Source: Euglena gracilis (lineage: Eukaryota; Euglenida; Euglenophyceae; Euglenales). From it: 64,000 nt of DNA. The notes beneath the pieces are model-generated. The model was given only the letters and a program-made list of their open reading frames with translations, did not search any database and was not told where the DNA came from. Numbering within the stretch: the stretch's first letter is position 1; the number at the start of each line of letters is the position of its first letter. Positions 33,300-43,739 of the stretch are shown here, piece after piece. The position numbers were made by a program, and so were the translations under genes. Where the stretch lies: the NCBI GenBank assembly GCA_039621445.1, contig CP154957.1:36296696-36360695 (forward strand), written 5' to 3'.

Positions 33300-34130
33300 G
33301 AGCATCTTCTTGGCACAGCTGTGAGCCAAGACAGAAGGTGGAGGCAGCCAAGCCGCCCGCCTGCCCGACAACCCTGCCAGGAGCACAGGTCTGGGGAGGC
33401 TGGGTGGCTGGTGCGGGGCTGACCGCCAGAATGAAATGGGTGGCGTGATGGACAGTTTTACCGTGACACACAAGCACCCCCCTCCATTTTCGAACAAACG
33501 GTAGAATCCTGGGGACTTCTATTCAGGGAGTTTATGGAGGCAAAAAATATGTGTGTGCCTTTGTTCTGGGGGTCTTTGCGTATGCCTTCGTCCGGGGTTC
33601 CCACCTCTGGACACCTCGGAACCCACTACCTGCACGTGTGTGGTGTGGGTGGGGTAATGCAAATTGCAGAATTCAAAAAAAATAGGAATGGTAAAAGGAA
33701 TAGTGAGGGAAAAATTAGGGGAAATACAAGGAAAATAATAAGGAATCATTATGGTGGAAATTTTGTGGTGCGAAGAGGGAGGGGCTCGACGAGCAGTCAC
33801 GCAAAGAAGGGGAAAAGGACCCTGTTTTGGCCAAAGGTTTCCATTCATTGGGGAGTGGCGGGGAATAGCTGACATAACCCACGATCAATCTGAAGCTTTG
33901 TTGCTGGGCACAAAATGACTCCCTGGAATGCTTCCCCCAAAGGATACTAAATTTGACAGCATCTTGTGAGGTTTGAGCATGCTTCAAAAACTCTCCAGCT
34001 TAGCCTAATTAAGAAACAAAAATAAACAATGTTTGGACGAGACATAAAAAATAATATGTTAAAGGAAAACGAGTCAAACACAGTGCAATGAATTTTCTGA
34101 CCAAATGCGCAATCTAAACCTTCCACACAT
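33300..34130. other. No recognisable gene
   Basis: The stretch includes a GC-rich part to 33,430 (upstream of the candidate 33-kb start) and ordinary mixed sequence after it. No repeat family or coding segment was recognised. Confidence 0.4.
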
Positions 34131-34140
34131 ATTTGGATGC

Positions 34141-34263
34141 CACACACACACACACACACGCATACATGCATGCATACATGCATGCATACGTACATAAATA
34201 CATACATGCATGCATACATACATACATACATACATACATACAAAAAAAATAAAAAAAAAAGAG

Positions 34264-34296
<33 letters not shown>

Positions 34297-34449
34297 AAAA
34301 AAACATACATACATACATACATACATACATACATACATACATACATACATACATACATACATACATACATACATACATACATACACACACATACATACAT
34401 ACATACATGCATACATGCATACATACACAAAAAAAAAAAAACAAAAAAA

Positions 34450-34482
<33 letters not shown>

Positions 34483-34597
34483 AAACATACATACATACAT
34501 ACATACATACATACATGCATGCATACATACATACATACACACATACACACGCAGGCATGCATGCATGCATGCATGCATACATACATACATACATACA

Positions 34598-34643
<46 letters not shown>

Positions 34644-34790
34644 CATACATACATACATACATACATACATACATACATACATACATACATACATACATAC
34701 ATACATACATACATACATACATACATACATACATGCATACATACATACATACACACCTACATATTTATGCAAACATACATACATAAATAT
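34141..34790. repeat. CATA microsatellite with two poly-A interruptions
   Basis: About 650 bp of tandem cata/catg/caca units is interrupted by two blocks of nearly pure A (34,241-34,303 and 34,430-34,484) and by a TATA run near 34,625. The long Tyr-Ile-His and Cys-Met-Tyr-Val frames across it are simple-repeat translations. Confidence 0.95.
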
Positions 34791-35139
34791 ACCTCCAAAG
34801 CAGGGGGCGACGGATGCATATATGTATGCCGCACTGCGACCGTTGGGTTGAGAAGAAATCCAATGGAGCAAATCCAGAGGGGGGGCCGCTATTGAGCGAA
34901 ACGGACTGGTGGTGTGCGGTGGGCATGGACGGGGGGGGGAGAGGCGAAGGGGGCCGCCCACTCCCCAAAAAGGAGGATGGAACCCCCACTGGAAATGTCA
35001 ACCTCCAATCTTGTGCTGCACAGCGAAAAAAAGAGTTTGGCTTTTCGGGGATTAGATGTCGGGGGGGAGACTCGTCCCTCACATCAGGGCCCTTCATTCA
35101 GAGCGGCACCAAACCAGAATGGGGGACGGGGCGGGCGGG

Positions 35140-35190
35140 TCAGCACTGCCCGCAGTCGGTGATGACGACCCGCTGGCGGGGGTTGCCGCT
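35140..35190 (-). CDS. Cyclophilin gene exon 11: C terminus
   Basis: Encodes [16 protein letters not shown] and a TGA stop at 35,140-35,142; DCGQ followed by Leu or Cys is the normal end of a cyclophilin fold. Confidence 0.92.
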   Translation of the reverse strand, partial: SGNPRQRVVITDCGQC

Positions 35191-36789
35191 GCGGGCAGGG
35201 CCGGCCAGCCGGGGGTCCCCCCACCGGCGTGCGGGGGGGGGGGGTCCCGGCCTGCCCTGGCCGCTGGTGCCCGCCATCTCCATCTTGCGGACCACGTCCT
35301 GCCCCTGGACCACGGCGCCGAACACGGTGTGCTTGCCGTTCAGATGGGGGCACGCTGGGGGGGGGGGCGTTGGGCCCCCCTCACACACAGGGCACATCTG
35401 CAGAGGACAGCGTCTGCCCCCAACCCAAACAGGACATTGGCAACATAACAGAAAAAAGTTGCATGTTCTAGAAAAACAATCGGGGGTGTCAAAGAAGGGG
35501 TTGGAAACTGCAGCACTGTTGTTTGCACACAAATTTGTTGGGACTCAGATATCCTGTGGGCTCCATACACCATTTTTGTTTACATAATTAAATATTATGC
35601 GTAAGGTGGCTTCCTCCAAATAAAAACATTATTGCCTTGCCATCCTGGAGAAATGGGAACAACTTTCCAGCAGACAAAAACTGTCGCAGAAAAGCGAAAA
35701 CATCTTGTCAGTTCAAACATTTGCAGGGCAACCTCCTCACACTTGCCCTACCAAAGCGCTCCGGCGTGGGCGGGGGGTCGGGGCGGTCGTGATGAAGAAC
35801 TGGCTGCCGTTGGTGTTGCGGCCAGCGTTGGCCATCGACAGCAGGAACGGCCGGCCGCAGAGGGTGTGCAGAGAGGGTGGGTGAGGGGCGGTTTATATGG
35901 AAGAACGCCCAAACACTGGCTGGCATCCTGGTCCGTAACAGGGGGGGTGGTACTCCCACCTGCGAAAGCGAGGACGTCCCATTCACAATTGGAAGGATAG
36001 GGAGGGTGAAGCTAAACATCATCCTTCGGCCACTCGCGACCACCTCTGCTTTCCTCACACATCCTTGGATCCTTGGGGCTTGCTGGCCGGAGACCCCCTC
36101 CCCAGGTGTGGGTTAGGGAAATGGCTGAAGCCCCATTGCCAACTGCAGCCCAACCAAAACGCCCGAAGGAGCACAAAAGGAGCCGATTTCAGACGAAGGA
36201 CACACCACCAAACATAAACCAGAGCACTCCACCCCATCCGGACCAAACCATTGCATACTGACCCCCCAGTGTGTCACTTTCAAAAACTCCACTTGAAAAA
36301 CCAGTCAGTTACTTTCAAAAGCCAGTCACTTCCTACACCCCCCCCAAGGGGGGTCGGCCAAAGATTGCCAAAAAATCAAAAGATATTTGTCAAATTTCCC
36401 CCCCCAAAAAAATTGGCGCCTTCGGCGCTGGGTGGCCACTTTCATTCCTGGCCGACCCCCCCTCCCCCATTCTGTTTGGCTCCAAACCATCCGAGGGAGG
36501 GGGTCTGGAGCCAAAAACCAGCCAGCCACTCCGAAAAAACCTTTCAGTCACCCCCCCCCCCAGAGGCAGGGTTGGACACAACTCAAGCAGTGGTATGATC
36601 TGGACACCACCACACTGAGAAATCCAGCACAGCCCTCTGGCTGATCATGCTTGAGCTGGAAGTTTTCGTCGGCGAACTTTACCCCGTAGATGCTCTCGCC
36701 CCCTGTGCCATTGCCCCGTGTGAAATCTCCGCCCTGATGGATGGTGAGAAGGGGCACACACATGCACGCGTGTGCACACACGCGCGCGT

Positions 36790-36885
<96 letters not shown>

Positions 36886-39800
36886 ACGCACGCACGCACA
36901 CAGACAATGCAAAAAAACACCCCCCGGACCTCCCTCCAATAACAATATGCCCTTGTGTGTGCAAGGCAAGGATGGCCAAAACGCGCACCCTAATGAACTT
37001 AGTCGGCCTTCGGCCTCCTCCCAGGGGGGGGGGCTGCCGCCCCCCGGACACCCTACACACGTGCGCAATATCTCTTCAGCCAGATATCCCACCCTCGGGG
37101 AGGTTTCGAACTTTGTACCTTCGAGGGTCACCTCAATATTTTCTGCTTCTGCTTCATTGTGCCTGACCTTTTTGCGAAACATGAACAATAAATAATACAT
37201 CATATAAAATGTGTTCGATATTTTCTACAGCTTTTGGGATTTGGTGATATCTCCAAAGTTTCTGCTTTGGCGTTCCTGCACACAAAAATATGCAACCCAA
37301 ATTCTTTGTCGAAGAGATGGGAAGCGTTCAAACGCAGATCTTAGCCCTTTCCCTCCAGTCTTCCACCAAGCAGGTACCACCCGAGCAGTTTCGACTTATG
37401 AAATAAGTCGTAAGTGCTTTTCATAAGTCGACTTTCGACTTATGAAAAGCAAACAAGGAAGAAAAGAAAAACAATCAGGACACATATACAAACTCCGCTG
37501 GCTTGTGATATGCTGCTGCTGGACAATTTGCATTCCCCACGAAAGGGGGGGAATCCTCATTCTGCTGCGAGGGAGCAACAGGGATGAATGCTATTCAGGG
37601 GTTTTTTTCCCCCTTCTCTGGATGAATGCTATTCAGGGGTTTTTTTCCCCCTTCTCTGGCACCCCCCCCCCCGGGGTGGGGTTGGCAGGCTCCATCTCCA
37701 CCTCCCCCCAAATGACGGACCGGAACCCCTGGGTCACTGGGCAGCACGCCATTGTGTTCACTGAGCCAGAGGGGTGCCACACCTGGCACATGAAGCTGGG
37801 GATGATGCGGTGGAACGCGGAGTTCTTGAAGTGCAGCTTCTTGCCCTGCTTGCCCATCCCCTTCTCTCCGGTGCAGAGGCAGCGGAAATTCTCGGCCGTC
37901 TTGGGGACCACGTCCTTCCGCAGCTCAAATACGATACAGAAAGAGCTTGGCGCAGGAGGGAACAACGTGACAAGAAAAATGCCTGAAAAAAAACATGCAC
38001 ATTGCACAAAATGAACACAATTTACATAAATAGAATCTTTCAAGAAATAAATTATTTATTTTTTGAAAAATAAATCTAACTCAAAAACAAAACAAACCAA
38101 AAACAAAGAAAATTGCCCTTGAGGATCAAGAGGCCCAAATGCCCAATTTTTTTCACAGACTTTTCCTGGACCTGCTCATCATTGTTCATCATCGTCGACA
38201 ACAATTCATTGAGGGGTTTACCACGGTCCGTACGGCTGATGTGTGCCAACCGCCCCGGAGTGCGCCAAGCCCTGGCCCCGGCCCTGCGGCTTCCCGCCGA
38301 TGGAGACCTCGAAGAACACGCGGGGCCGGCCGGGGTTGGCGGCCTTGGGCTGGGCGGGGGCGGCGGGGGCCTTCTCCGCCGCCCCGGGCTGGCTGGCGGA
38401 GGACTCCGACCGCGCGGCCGGCTTCGGGGTGGCCTTCTCCTCCAGCTTGGGCTTCGGGCCAGGGACCCCAAGCCACCACTGTGGACGTGTGTCTGTGCAT
38501 GCTGTGGTTACCGCGTGCCAACGGTCGCGTCACCGCCCTGGGTCGCTCATGGGCCCAATCTGTTGCAGCACAACACAAACTCTTAAAAAAAAAAGACGCA
38601 AAAAACCCCGCAAGAAACGCCGGTTGCATGTAAACCTCCTCAGGAGTTCCTCCCTGTGCAGGACACTTTTCTGCTGAAAAGAATTTACCTCATCGGGAAA
38701 AAACTTTCATTTTGCCAAAGACCCAAAAAATGCAAAACTTTGCCAAGAGATTTGGTCTTAGGGGAAAATCCGGGCCAAAATATGGAATTTTTCAACAGAA
38801 ATCGAACAGTCACCAAAAAAAAATGCAAACACCCACACACATGCAAAAAGAAAGAAAAACATTTTTTTGCTGGAGCTGAAAAATGTAAGGAACGCAAAAG
38901 AGCGGGTGCGATTTTCTCCTGCCCTGTGTCGCGTTTCCTCGAACCACACCCAACGTAAAATACATCATTGAAATTGAAAACAATCAAATCAAAGTGCAAC
39001 GAGGACGCACGAGAACACCAACAGGAAACCAGGAAGACAGTGCGCGTGGGGTCCACTTTTGGCCCGAAAAGGCACGAGGCGGGGCGGCTTGGGGCCCCTG
39101 GGGCTTGGCGGGGGCCTCGGCGTCGCCGCCCGCCCCCAGCTGCCCGCAGTCCACGATGGTGACGCGCTGCTTCGGCTTGCCGCTGTTGGTCCCGAGCTGC
39201 TCCACCCGCCGCACGAGGTCCATGCCCTGCGGCGGCGGAGGGGGGACGACGCTAGGCCCTGGCCTGGACCTCCCCTGAGGGGTCCCCCAAAGCCGAAGGG
39301 GGGGTTTGTGGGTGAGGGGGGGGTTGACAAGTCAAGGGATTGTTGGTGAAAATCCGACCCCCCCAAAAATGAACCCGAAACCCCCCAAATGGCAATTTTC
39401 AGCAAATTTGGTCAAAAGTGGTAATGATGGTCCGTCTCAGCAAATTGCTGAAAAATTAGTTTTTGGGCGGTTTGCGGCCAAAAAAAAATCGCAACCCGGT
39501 CCGGTCCAGCTGCAGAGCCCTCTGCAGGGGGGGGTCACCCCCGGACCCACCCGCCCATCCCCTCCCCCCCAAGCCAAGGAGTCTTCCGAGCTAAAAGCCT
39601 GTTTCTGGGGCAGATGGCCACCCCCTCACCGCGTGACCCAGCCCCGGCCCAACAGACGTGGGATGGGAAGAGGTGTGCGGCTTGCTGTCGCATCAGAAGG
39701 ATGTTCGCTGAAGGTTGAGGGAGTCGGATTCCAATGCGTGGGAGGGCTTCCGATATCTGCACCGCATCTGAACATAACAGACACCAGACCACAGAAATGT

Positions 39801-42192
39801 CCATCCCCCCCAAAAAATATCATTCATTCATTCATTCATTCATTCATAATCACGAGAGCAAACACAAGAAGCCAGTGTCCTCATTTTCTGCACAACGCCA
39901 AAACAACCTCAAAGCGTCCAAAGAGCAAGACCAATTTAAACTTTCGATTTCTCTTCCCTGTGTGTTGCGCATATTTTTTTTGCGGAAATACTGTGCATCC
40001 ATTTTGCGGGAATACAAATTGCCTTGCTTCACAATTGCCTTTCTTCCCTGAGCCTTGGCTGCAGCCAGAGATCTTAACCTGTGGCACCAAAAAATGCACA
40101 CGTGCCTCAAAGATTCTTCCTTAAGCCCACTGGGCATACCTTGGAGACGTATCCAAAGACGACGTGCTTCCCATTCAAATGCGGGGTTGGCTGCGTGGTG
40201 ACGAAGAACTGACTCCCACCGAGAGGCTTGCCTTCTCGTGCAAATGGGGCGTAATGGGGATAATTCATACGTCTTGCCTGTGCCACCACACCGCACCTGC
40301 GCACCTCGCCCGCGAAAGAGACCCCCAATGATGAGGAGCAGAGGACTTGCCACCTGGCTGTCCTATCCCCCCCCCCCCCGAACTCTTTGCTCAATTTTTT
40401 TTGGAGTATTCTTGCAGTTTCACTTTTCGGCAACCGGTTCGACTCCAGCACAGACGTGTTCCAGCCCTGGGTCCCCCAGTTGTGAAAAACTGCCAATTAT
40501 GCAAAAGATTACCCCATCCTCCAGCAGGGGGGGGGGTGCAGCCAGCCAGCATCCCCCCATCGAAAAGTTTCATTTTTGAGTTTCAAGGGGTTCAAAAACA
40601 GGCCAATGGCCAAAATTGTGTCAGAAAGAAGCTGGCCAGGGCTAATTTTTGGGTCAAATCTTGGCTTAAGCGATGCCTGGGGAGAAGTAGGTTGGACAAA
40701 CAGGAGTTGGTTGGCTATAGGCCTTGAACCGTCACAAACTCCCGGCGTTGGACGCAACCCGACCCTCGGAAAGGACAGCCTGGGCATTCGTTCCCGGGCC
40801 CGCGTTGGCCATGGACAGCAGCCCGGGCTTGGTGTGCTTCAGTTGGAAGTTCTCGTCCGGGAAGTCCTTGCCGTAGATGCTCTCCCCGCCGCTGCCGTCC
40901 CCGTTGGTGAAGTCGCCGCCCTGGGGCCAATGGTGAGGCCGAGATGCCAAAAGGCAAGCCGCGCCTTCTCTTCTCGAAAAAAAGTCTTGTACTGCACACG
41001 GATTTTGTTTCGAAAAATTTTTTTTGGACTCGACTCTTTTGGAGGTTGGAGTCTCAAACAAGGAAACATGGACCTTTCCCAACAGCTACGTTGCCACCTG
41101 TGTTGTTCATTCATTCATCCTTCATCAAGCCTGGCAAAAATTGGTGTGCACAACCGGTTATGTGACCAATTTACAATGTTTGACAAAGAGGTTTTGACTC
41201 GTGAGGTTCGCTAGCTTGTCAGCTGACAAATTCCCAGAAGGGGGAAAATATTGCAAAGAGCTATTCTAGAACGGCAGTGGAAGGGGGGGCGTCATGCCAC
41301 ACCTGCAGCATGAACCCCGGGATGATGCGGTGGAAGGAGCAGCCCTTGTAGTGCAGCGGCTTGCCCTTCTTGCCGACCCCCTTCTCCCCCGTGCACAGCG
41401 CCCGGAAGTTCTCTGCGGTCTTCGGCACGACGTCCGCGTGGAGGGTCAGCTCAAGGCGGCCCGCCTTCTGCCCGCCGATGGCGAGGTCCAGGAAGCAGCG
41501 CGGGTTGCCGCTGGCTTTCGGCTCCCCGGTGGGGCCCCGCTTCCCAAGCACCGTCGCACTGCTTGGCGGCAGGGGTGGCGGCGATATCGCAGGTCAGGCT
41601 TGGTGGTACTGATGGCTCATCTATCAACTTTCAGAAAACACACAGTCATTCGATTTCCTCTGCGGGCGCAGATATGGCAGGGTGGTACTTTTGCGGAAAA
41701 AAATGCGGTATCCCAGCACATTCAATGAAAAATCCACAAGAATAATGCCAAAGAAATGGCCACTTTTTGGCAGAAACGAGCCGGCTTGAGGGAAAAAGTT
41801 ATTTCTGGCATCCTTCGATTATCCATTACCAAGACGGAAAAAAAATGCCCAGAAAAAATGCCCCTGGTGTTTACCGGTCCTTATCCTAACCACAATCCTG
41901 TTTTTTTTCTTAATAGGAAAAAAATTCCCGTCCCATACGGACCACCCTGAGATTGAGCATGGGTGAGCCATCCCCAGATTTTTTTTTCCAGGTGGGGTTG
42001 CCTGAGAAACAATAAAAGCCCTCTCTGGCTCTCATTTGCAAATGTCAACCCTCCTCCCACCGCCATCACACCCAGCCCTGGCGTGCTGCGGTCGCCTTTG
42101 TCCGCCTCCTTCGCCTTGCAGCTCTTGTGGATGGTGGCGGTGTTGCTCACCAGCTTCTTCTTGCACACTCGGCACACTCCCTTCTCTGCCAT
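35140..42192 (-). CDS. Two-domain cyclophilin with N-terminal zinc-binding motif
   Basis: Peptidyl-prolyl isomerase gene of 11 exons: 42192-42083, 41564-41303, 40920-40786, 40217-40140, 39226-39104, 38454-38278, 37935-37783, 36733-36643, 35852-35772, 35345-35263, 35190-35140. They sum to 1344 nt, 447 residues. Residues 7-25 form a C-x2-C-x11-H-x2-C cluster. Cyclophilin domain 1 spans about 58-225 and domain 2 about 280-447, joined by a Lys/Ala/Pro linker with a KKPKL basic patch that could be a nuclear signal. Active-site Arg, Phe, Met and Gln are present in both (R116/F121/M122/Q124; R338/F343/M344/Q346). The position of CypA Trp121 is His in both, which in known cyclophilins weakens cyclosporin binding. 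Three introns are GT-AG and seven are nonconventional. The ATG follows CCCATCCAG, a possible trans-splice acceptor. Confidence 0.9.
35191..35262 (-). other. 72-nt nonconventional intron near the C terminus
   Basis: 5' GGCCAGGGCAGGCCGG and 3' CCGGCCCTGCCCGC; CAGGGC pairs with GCCCTG and, after one mismatch, GGCC with GGCC. CAG and CTG are in register. The length is divisible by three with no stop. Confidence 0.8.
35263..35345 (-). CDS. Cyclophilin gene exon 10
   Basis: Encodes [20 protein letters not shown] and KMEMAGTS. His again replaces Trp before LNGKH. The 72-nt intron after it is a multiple of three and has no stop, so the unspliced frame stays open. Confidence 0.88.
35346..35771 (-). 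other. Nonconventional intron in domain 2, CAC/GTG variant
   Basis: 5' GCCCACGCCGG and 3' CCAGCGTGCCCCC; CACGC pairs with GCGTG. CAC at +4 and GTG at -8 replace CAG and CTG but keep the pairing. Removal gives [11 protein letters not shown]. 426 nt. Confidence 0.75.
35772..35852 (-). CDS. Cyclophilin gene exon 9: domain 2 core
   Basis: Encodes [20 protein letters not shown] and ITTAPTP. Neither end has GT or AG; no AG occurs within about 40 bases upstream of the exon. Confidence 0.88.
35853..36642 (-). other. Nonconventional intron, middle of domain 2
   Basis: 5' AGCCAGAGGGCTGTGC and 3' GCACACCCTCTGCGGCC. CAGAGGG pairs with CCCTCTG and TGTGC with GCACA around one bulged C. CAG at +4 to +6 and CTG at -8 to -6 exactly. 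790 nt. Confidence 0.88.
36643..36733 (-). CDS. Cyclophilin gene exon 8: middle of domain 2
   Basis: Starts [17 protein letters not shown] after CATCCATCAG and ends DENFQLKHD in phase 1. The usual Gly-Pro-Gly before LSMANAG is reduced to Arg-Pro across the junction. Confidence 0.9.
36783..36900. repeat. CA microsatellite near a splice acceptor
   Basis: About 110 bp of (CA)n with cg interruptions, inside the conventional cyclophilin intron 36,734-37,782 and about 50 nt from its AG. Confidence 0.95.
37415..37451. repeat. Perfect 17-bp-stem hairpin
   Basis: TGCTTTTCATAAGTCGA and its exact complement are separated by CTT, inside a cyclophilin intron. An additional partial copy lies just upstream (37,391-37,410). 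Confidence 0.85.
37582..37658. repeat. Tandem ~38-bp direct duplication
   Basis: A unit starting gatgaatgctattcagggg and ending cccccttctctg occurs twice in immediate succession within a cyclophilin intron. Confidence 0.85.
37783..37935 (-). CDS. Cyclophilin gene exon 7: first half of domain 2
   Basis: Encodes [17 protein letters not shown], then [17 protein letters not shown] and [11 protein letters not shown]. It ends at a GT donor (gtgtggc) at exactly the homologous position of exon 2 in domain 1. Confidence 0.95.
37936..38277 (-). other. Nonconventional intron, start of domain 2
   Basis: 5' GGCCAGGGCTTGGCGCA and 3' TGCGCCAAGCTCTTTCTGT; GCTTGGCGCA pairs perfectly with TGCGCCAAGC. CAG at +4; CTT at -8. 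Removal restores GGKPQGR-IVFEL. 342 nt. Confidence 0.88.
38278..38454 (-). CDS. Cyclophilin gene exon 6: linker and start of domain 2
   Basis: Codes for [17 protein letters not shown], a Ser/Ala/Pro/Lys linker, then [17 protein letters not shown], the first strand of domain 2. Its frame is fixed at both ends by end-pairing nonconventional introns. Confidence 0.9.
38455..39103 (-). other. Nonconventional intron in the interdomain linker
   Basis: 5' CCCCAGGGGCCCCAAGCC and 3' GGTGGCTTGGGGTCCCTG followed by gcccg. Eighteen consecutive positions pair (two as G-U), starting with CAG at +4 and CTG at -8. Removal leaves the frame open between the cyclophilin domains. 649 nt. Confidence 0.88.
39104..39226 (-). 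CDS. Cyclophilin gene exon 5: end of domain 1 and linker start
   Basis: Follows CGCCGCCGCAG. Encodes [20 protein letters not shown] and VTIVDCGQL, the last strand of the fold, then, without a stop, [11 protein letters not shown]. The lack of a stop after CGQL first suggested a second domain downstream. Confidence 0.93.
40140..40217 (-). CDS. Cyclophilin gene exon 4: domain 1 substrate pocket
   Basis: Encodes [20 protein letters not shown] and FGYVSK. It supplies the Phe and His of the pocket; His replaces the usual Trp before LNGKH. Ends AAG-gtatgcc, a GT donor. Confidence 0.93.
40218..40785 (-). other. Nonconventional intron, cyclophilin 3
   Basis: 5' GCCCAGGCT and 3' AGCCTCTCGGT; AGGCT pairs with AGCCT and GCC with the terminal GGT. 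CAG is at +4 to +6; CTC stands for CTG at -8 to -6. Removal gives GTN-GSQFF. 568 nt. Confidence 0.82.
40786..40920 (-). CDS. Cyclophilin gene exon 3: middle of domain 1
   Basis: Begins [17 protein letters not shown] after a CCCCAG acceptor and ends MANAGPGTN. The 3' edge has no GT; the next bases are gcccag, the nonconventional form. Confidence 0.92.
41303..41564 (-). CDS. Cyclophilin gene exon 2: first half of domain 1
   Basis: Encodes [30 protein letters not shown] and [11 protein letters not shown], holding Arg, Phe, Met and Gln of the active site. The loop [12 protein letters not shown] is the divergent-loop insertion typical of Cyp40 and plant cyclophilins. Ends in phase 0 at a GT donor (CTGCAG-gtgtggc). 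Confidence 0.95.
41565..42082 (-). other. Nonconventional intron, cyclophilin 1
   Basis: The 5' end reads GCCAGGGCTGGGTG and the 3' end CGCCACCCCTGCCGCC. CAGGG pairs with CCCTG, and after one mismatch TGG pairs with CCA. 518 nt. Exact edges are uncertain by one base. Confidence 0.7.
42083..42192 (-). CDS. Cyclophilin gene exon 1: CRVC...HKSC motif
   Basis: Starts [14 protein letters not shown] and contains the C-x2-C-x11-H-x2-C cluster, then a charged tail ([11 protein letters not shown]). The join to exon 2 is ambiguous by one base, but every choice gives the same codon (ACA). Because the link rests on an intron 518 nt long, it is slightly less certain than the rest of the gene. Confidence 0.75.
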
Positions 42193-42199
42193 CTGGATG

Positions 42200-43600
42200 G
42201 GCCTGCCGGTGGGAGAGTGGAAGAGTGCCCTGGGGTTGATGGCACGGAGGAAGGGGGACTCGAAATGGCCGTCCCTTCCCACGAGTCCTGTGGGAATGGG
42301 GGGAATGGGTGGGGGCAGTGTTGTGGCTGTTTGAAGGCGCTTTAAACGATGTACTCCCTTCTGGAGAATCCCCCCCCCAAAGGCCCTTCTGGATCCGCTG
42401 TTAGAAACCTCCAGGGAGGGGGTGTTTAATGTAAATACTGCGAATTTCTTTGACCGACGTCCCAAAATATCATCATTTTTCGAGTTCCCAAAAATTTCCC
42501 TTCGGTGCTTCGGTGGTGCGCGGTATGCGTGATACCACATAAATTAAATTTTCCATTGATTTTTTGTCTCGAAATCCGAGAATATCAAAGTTGCCATCAT
42601 TTTTGTCCTTTATCAGAAATTGGGACCTTTGGTGACCTTTCAGGAATTTCGCATTGGGGGGGGTCTAATTTCCCACGGTCTTAAATTTTGGGGGGGTCTA
42701 ATTCTTGCATTGCTTGGTCAGCCCAAGGGGTAATCTCATTGGGGGGGGGGGGGGCTAATTTTGGGGAGTCTTCATTCATGACGAGGACATGGAAACGGAT
42801 GAGGACACCCACGACCGACGGACGAGAACAACGCCATCTCGATGCCCTCCACTGCTTTTCCTTGCACCCACCCTCTGCGTGGGATCAACTTTCCGGGAAA
42901 ATCAGGGGGGCAGCCTGCATTTCACCCCACCAGCTAAAAAATACTCGGTGCCTCTTTGCGCTGGTTGAGATGATGGCTTATTCATATTTTTGGATATTTT
43001 TTTTCACAAATACTGCGCAGCTGCTTTTGTTTTGAAGGAAGCCAGTTTGGGGCAACCTTTCTCATGAAATATTCACACATCATTAGAATCTAAGGAAATT
43101 GCACTTCAGAAAATATAGATAGCATGCTTTTTTCTTTCAAGGGGAAAAAATGGCAGAACGTACTACAAAAAAATCCAATCATGCCCTCTTCCAAAAGAAC
43201 TCAGATTGGCAGAGCAACTTTTCACTTTTATTAACAATCCGTCTCAAAATATAACGCACATCTTTGGGCCAAATTACCACACAGAGACTCAGACAGCCAA
43301 CCACATGAAATGCAGGATGAGAGCGCCGAACAAAGAAAAGAGTTCCATACAAAGCTCGTTATGAAAGACGAAATGCCATACGGCGATCAGGAAGTATCCC
43401 CCCCATTCGAATAATACTGAGCAGCGAGCCATGAGCCATCTTATAGACACGCATTTCCAGAGGCACCACGCGGTGATGTGACACAGGGAAACTGCCGACT
43501 CGTAGGCGACAGAGTGCGGTTAGAGAGGACAAAATTCGGGTCGAAAATGGAAAGCGGTGGTGCCGGGGCCGACAACGTACGGTCTGACACCCCACAAGTG
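42200..43600. other. Upstream flank of the cyclophilin gene, no further gene
   Basis: The first 100 bases continue an open frame upstream of the cyclophilin ATG, possibly an untranslated leader. 42,640-42,780 has G runs; 43,050-43,350 is A/T-rich unique sequence. No gene recognised. Confidence 0.4.
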
Positions 43601-43603
43601 CAC

Positions 43604-43716
43604 CCGGCGGGCCCCTGGGCGTGACATGAAAATGATGTCGCACGCCAGGCAGTACGTTGGGAAAGAGAAGGCTCGGAGGAGGAGGCAGCAGTCATGCATG
43701 TTGGTGAGAAACACAT
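43604..43716 (-). CDS. Candidate exon, unknown protein
   Basis: Preceded by GCCTGGTGCAG and followed by the donor CGCCGG-gtgcac. It encodes about 37 residues with a Cys/hydrophobic centre (MHDCCLLLRAFSFPTYCLA, then CDIIFMSRPGARR). It could be a membrane segment exon. The neighbouring exons were not found, so it may be a chance frame. Confidence 0.35.
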
Positions 43717-43739
43717 CTGCACCAGGCAAGGACAGCCAT

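Noticed and set aside
33180-33497. Long overlapping frames upstream of the 33-kb candidate as a separate protein
   Set aside because: Several frames are open on both strands in this GC-rich patch; only the exon pair with matching splice phase was kept.
34074-34961. Cys-Met-Tyr-Val and His-Thr-Tyr-Ile rich ORFs up to 295 codons
   Set aside because: Pure translations of the CATA microsatellite.
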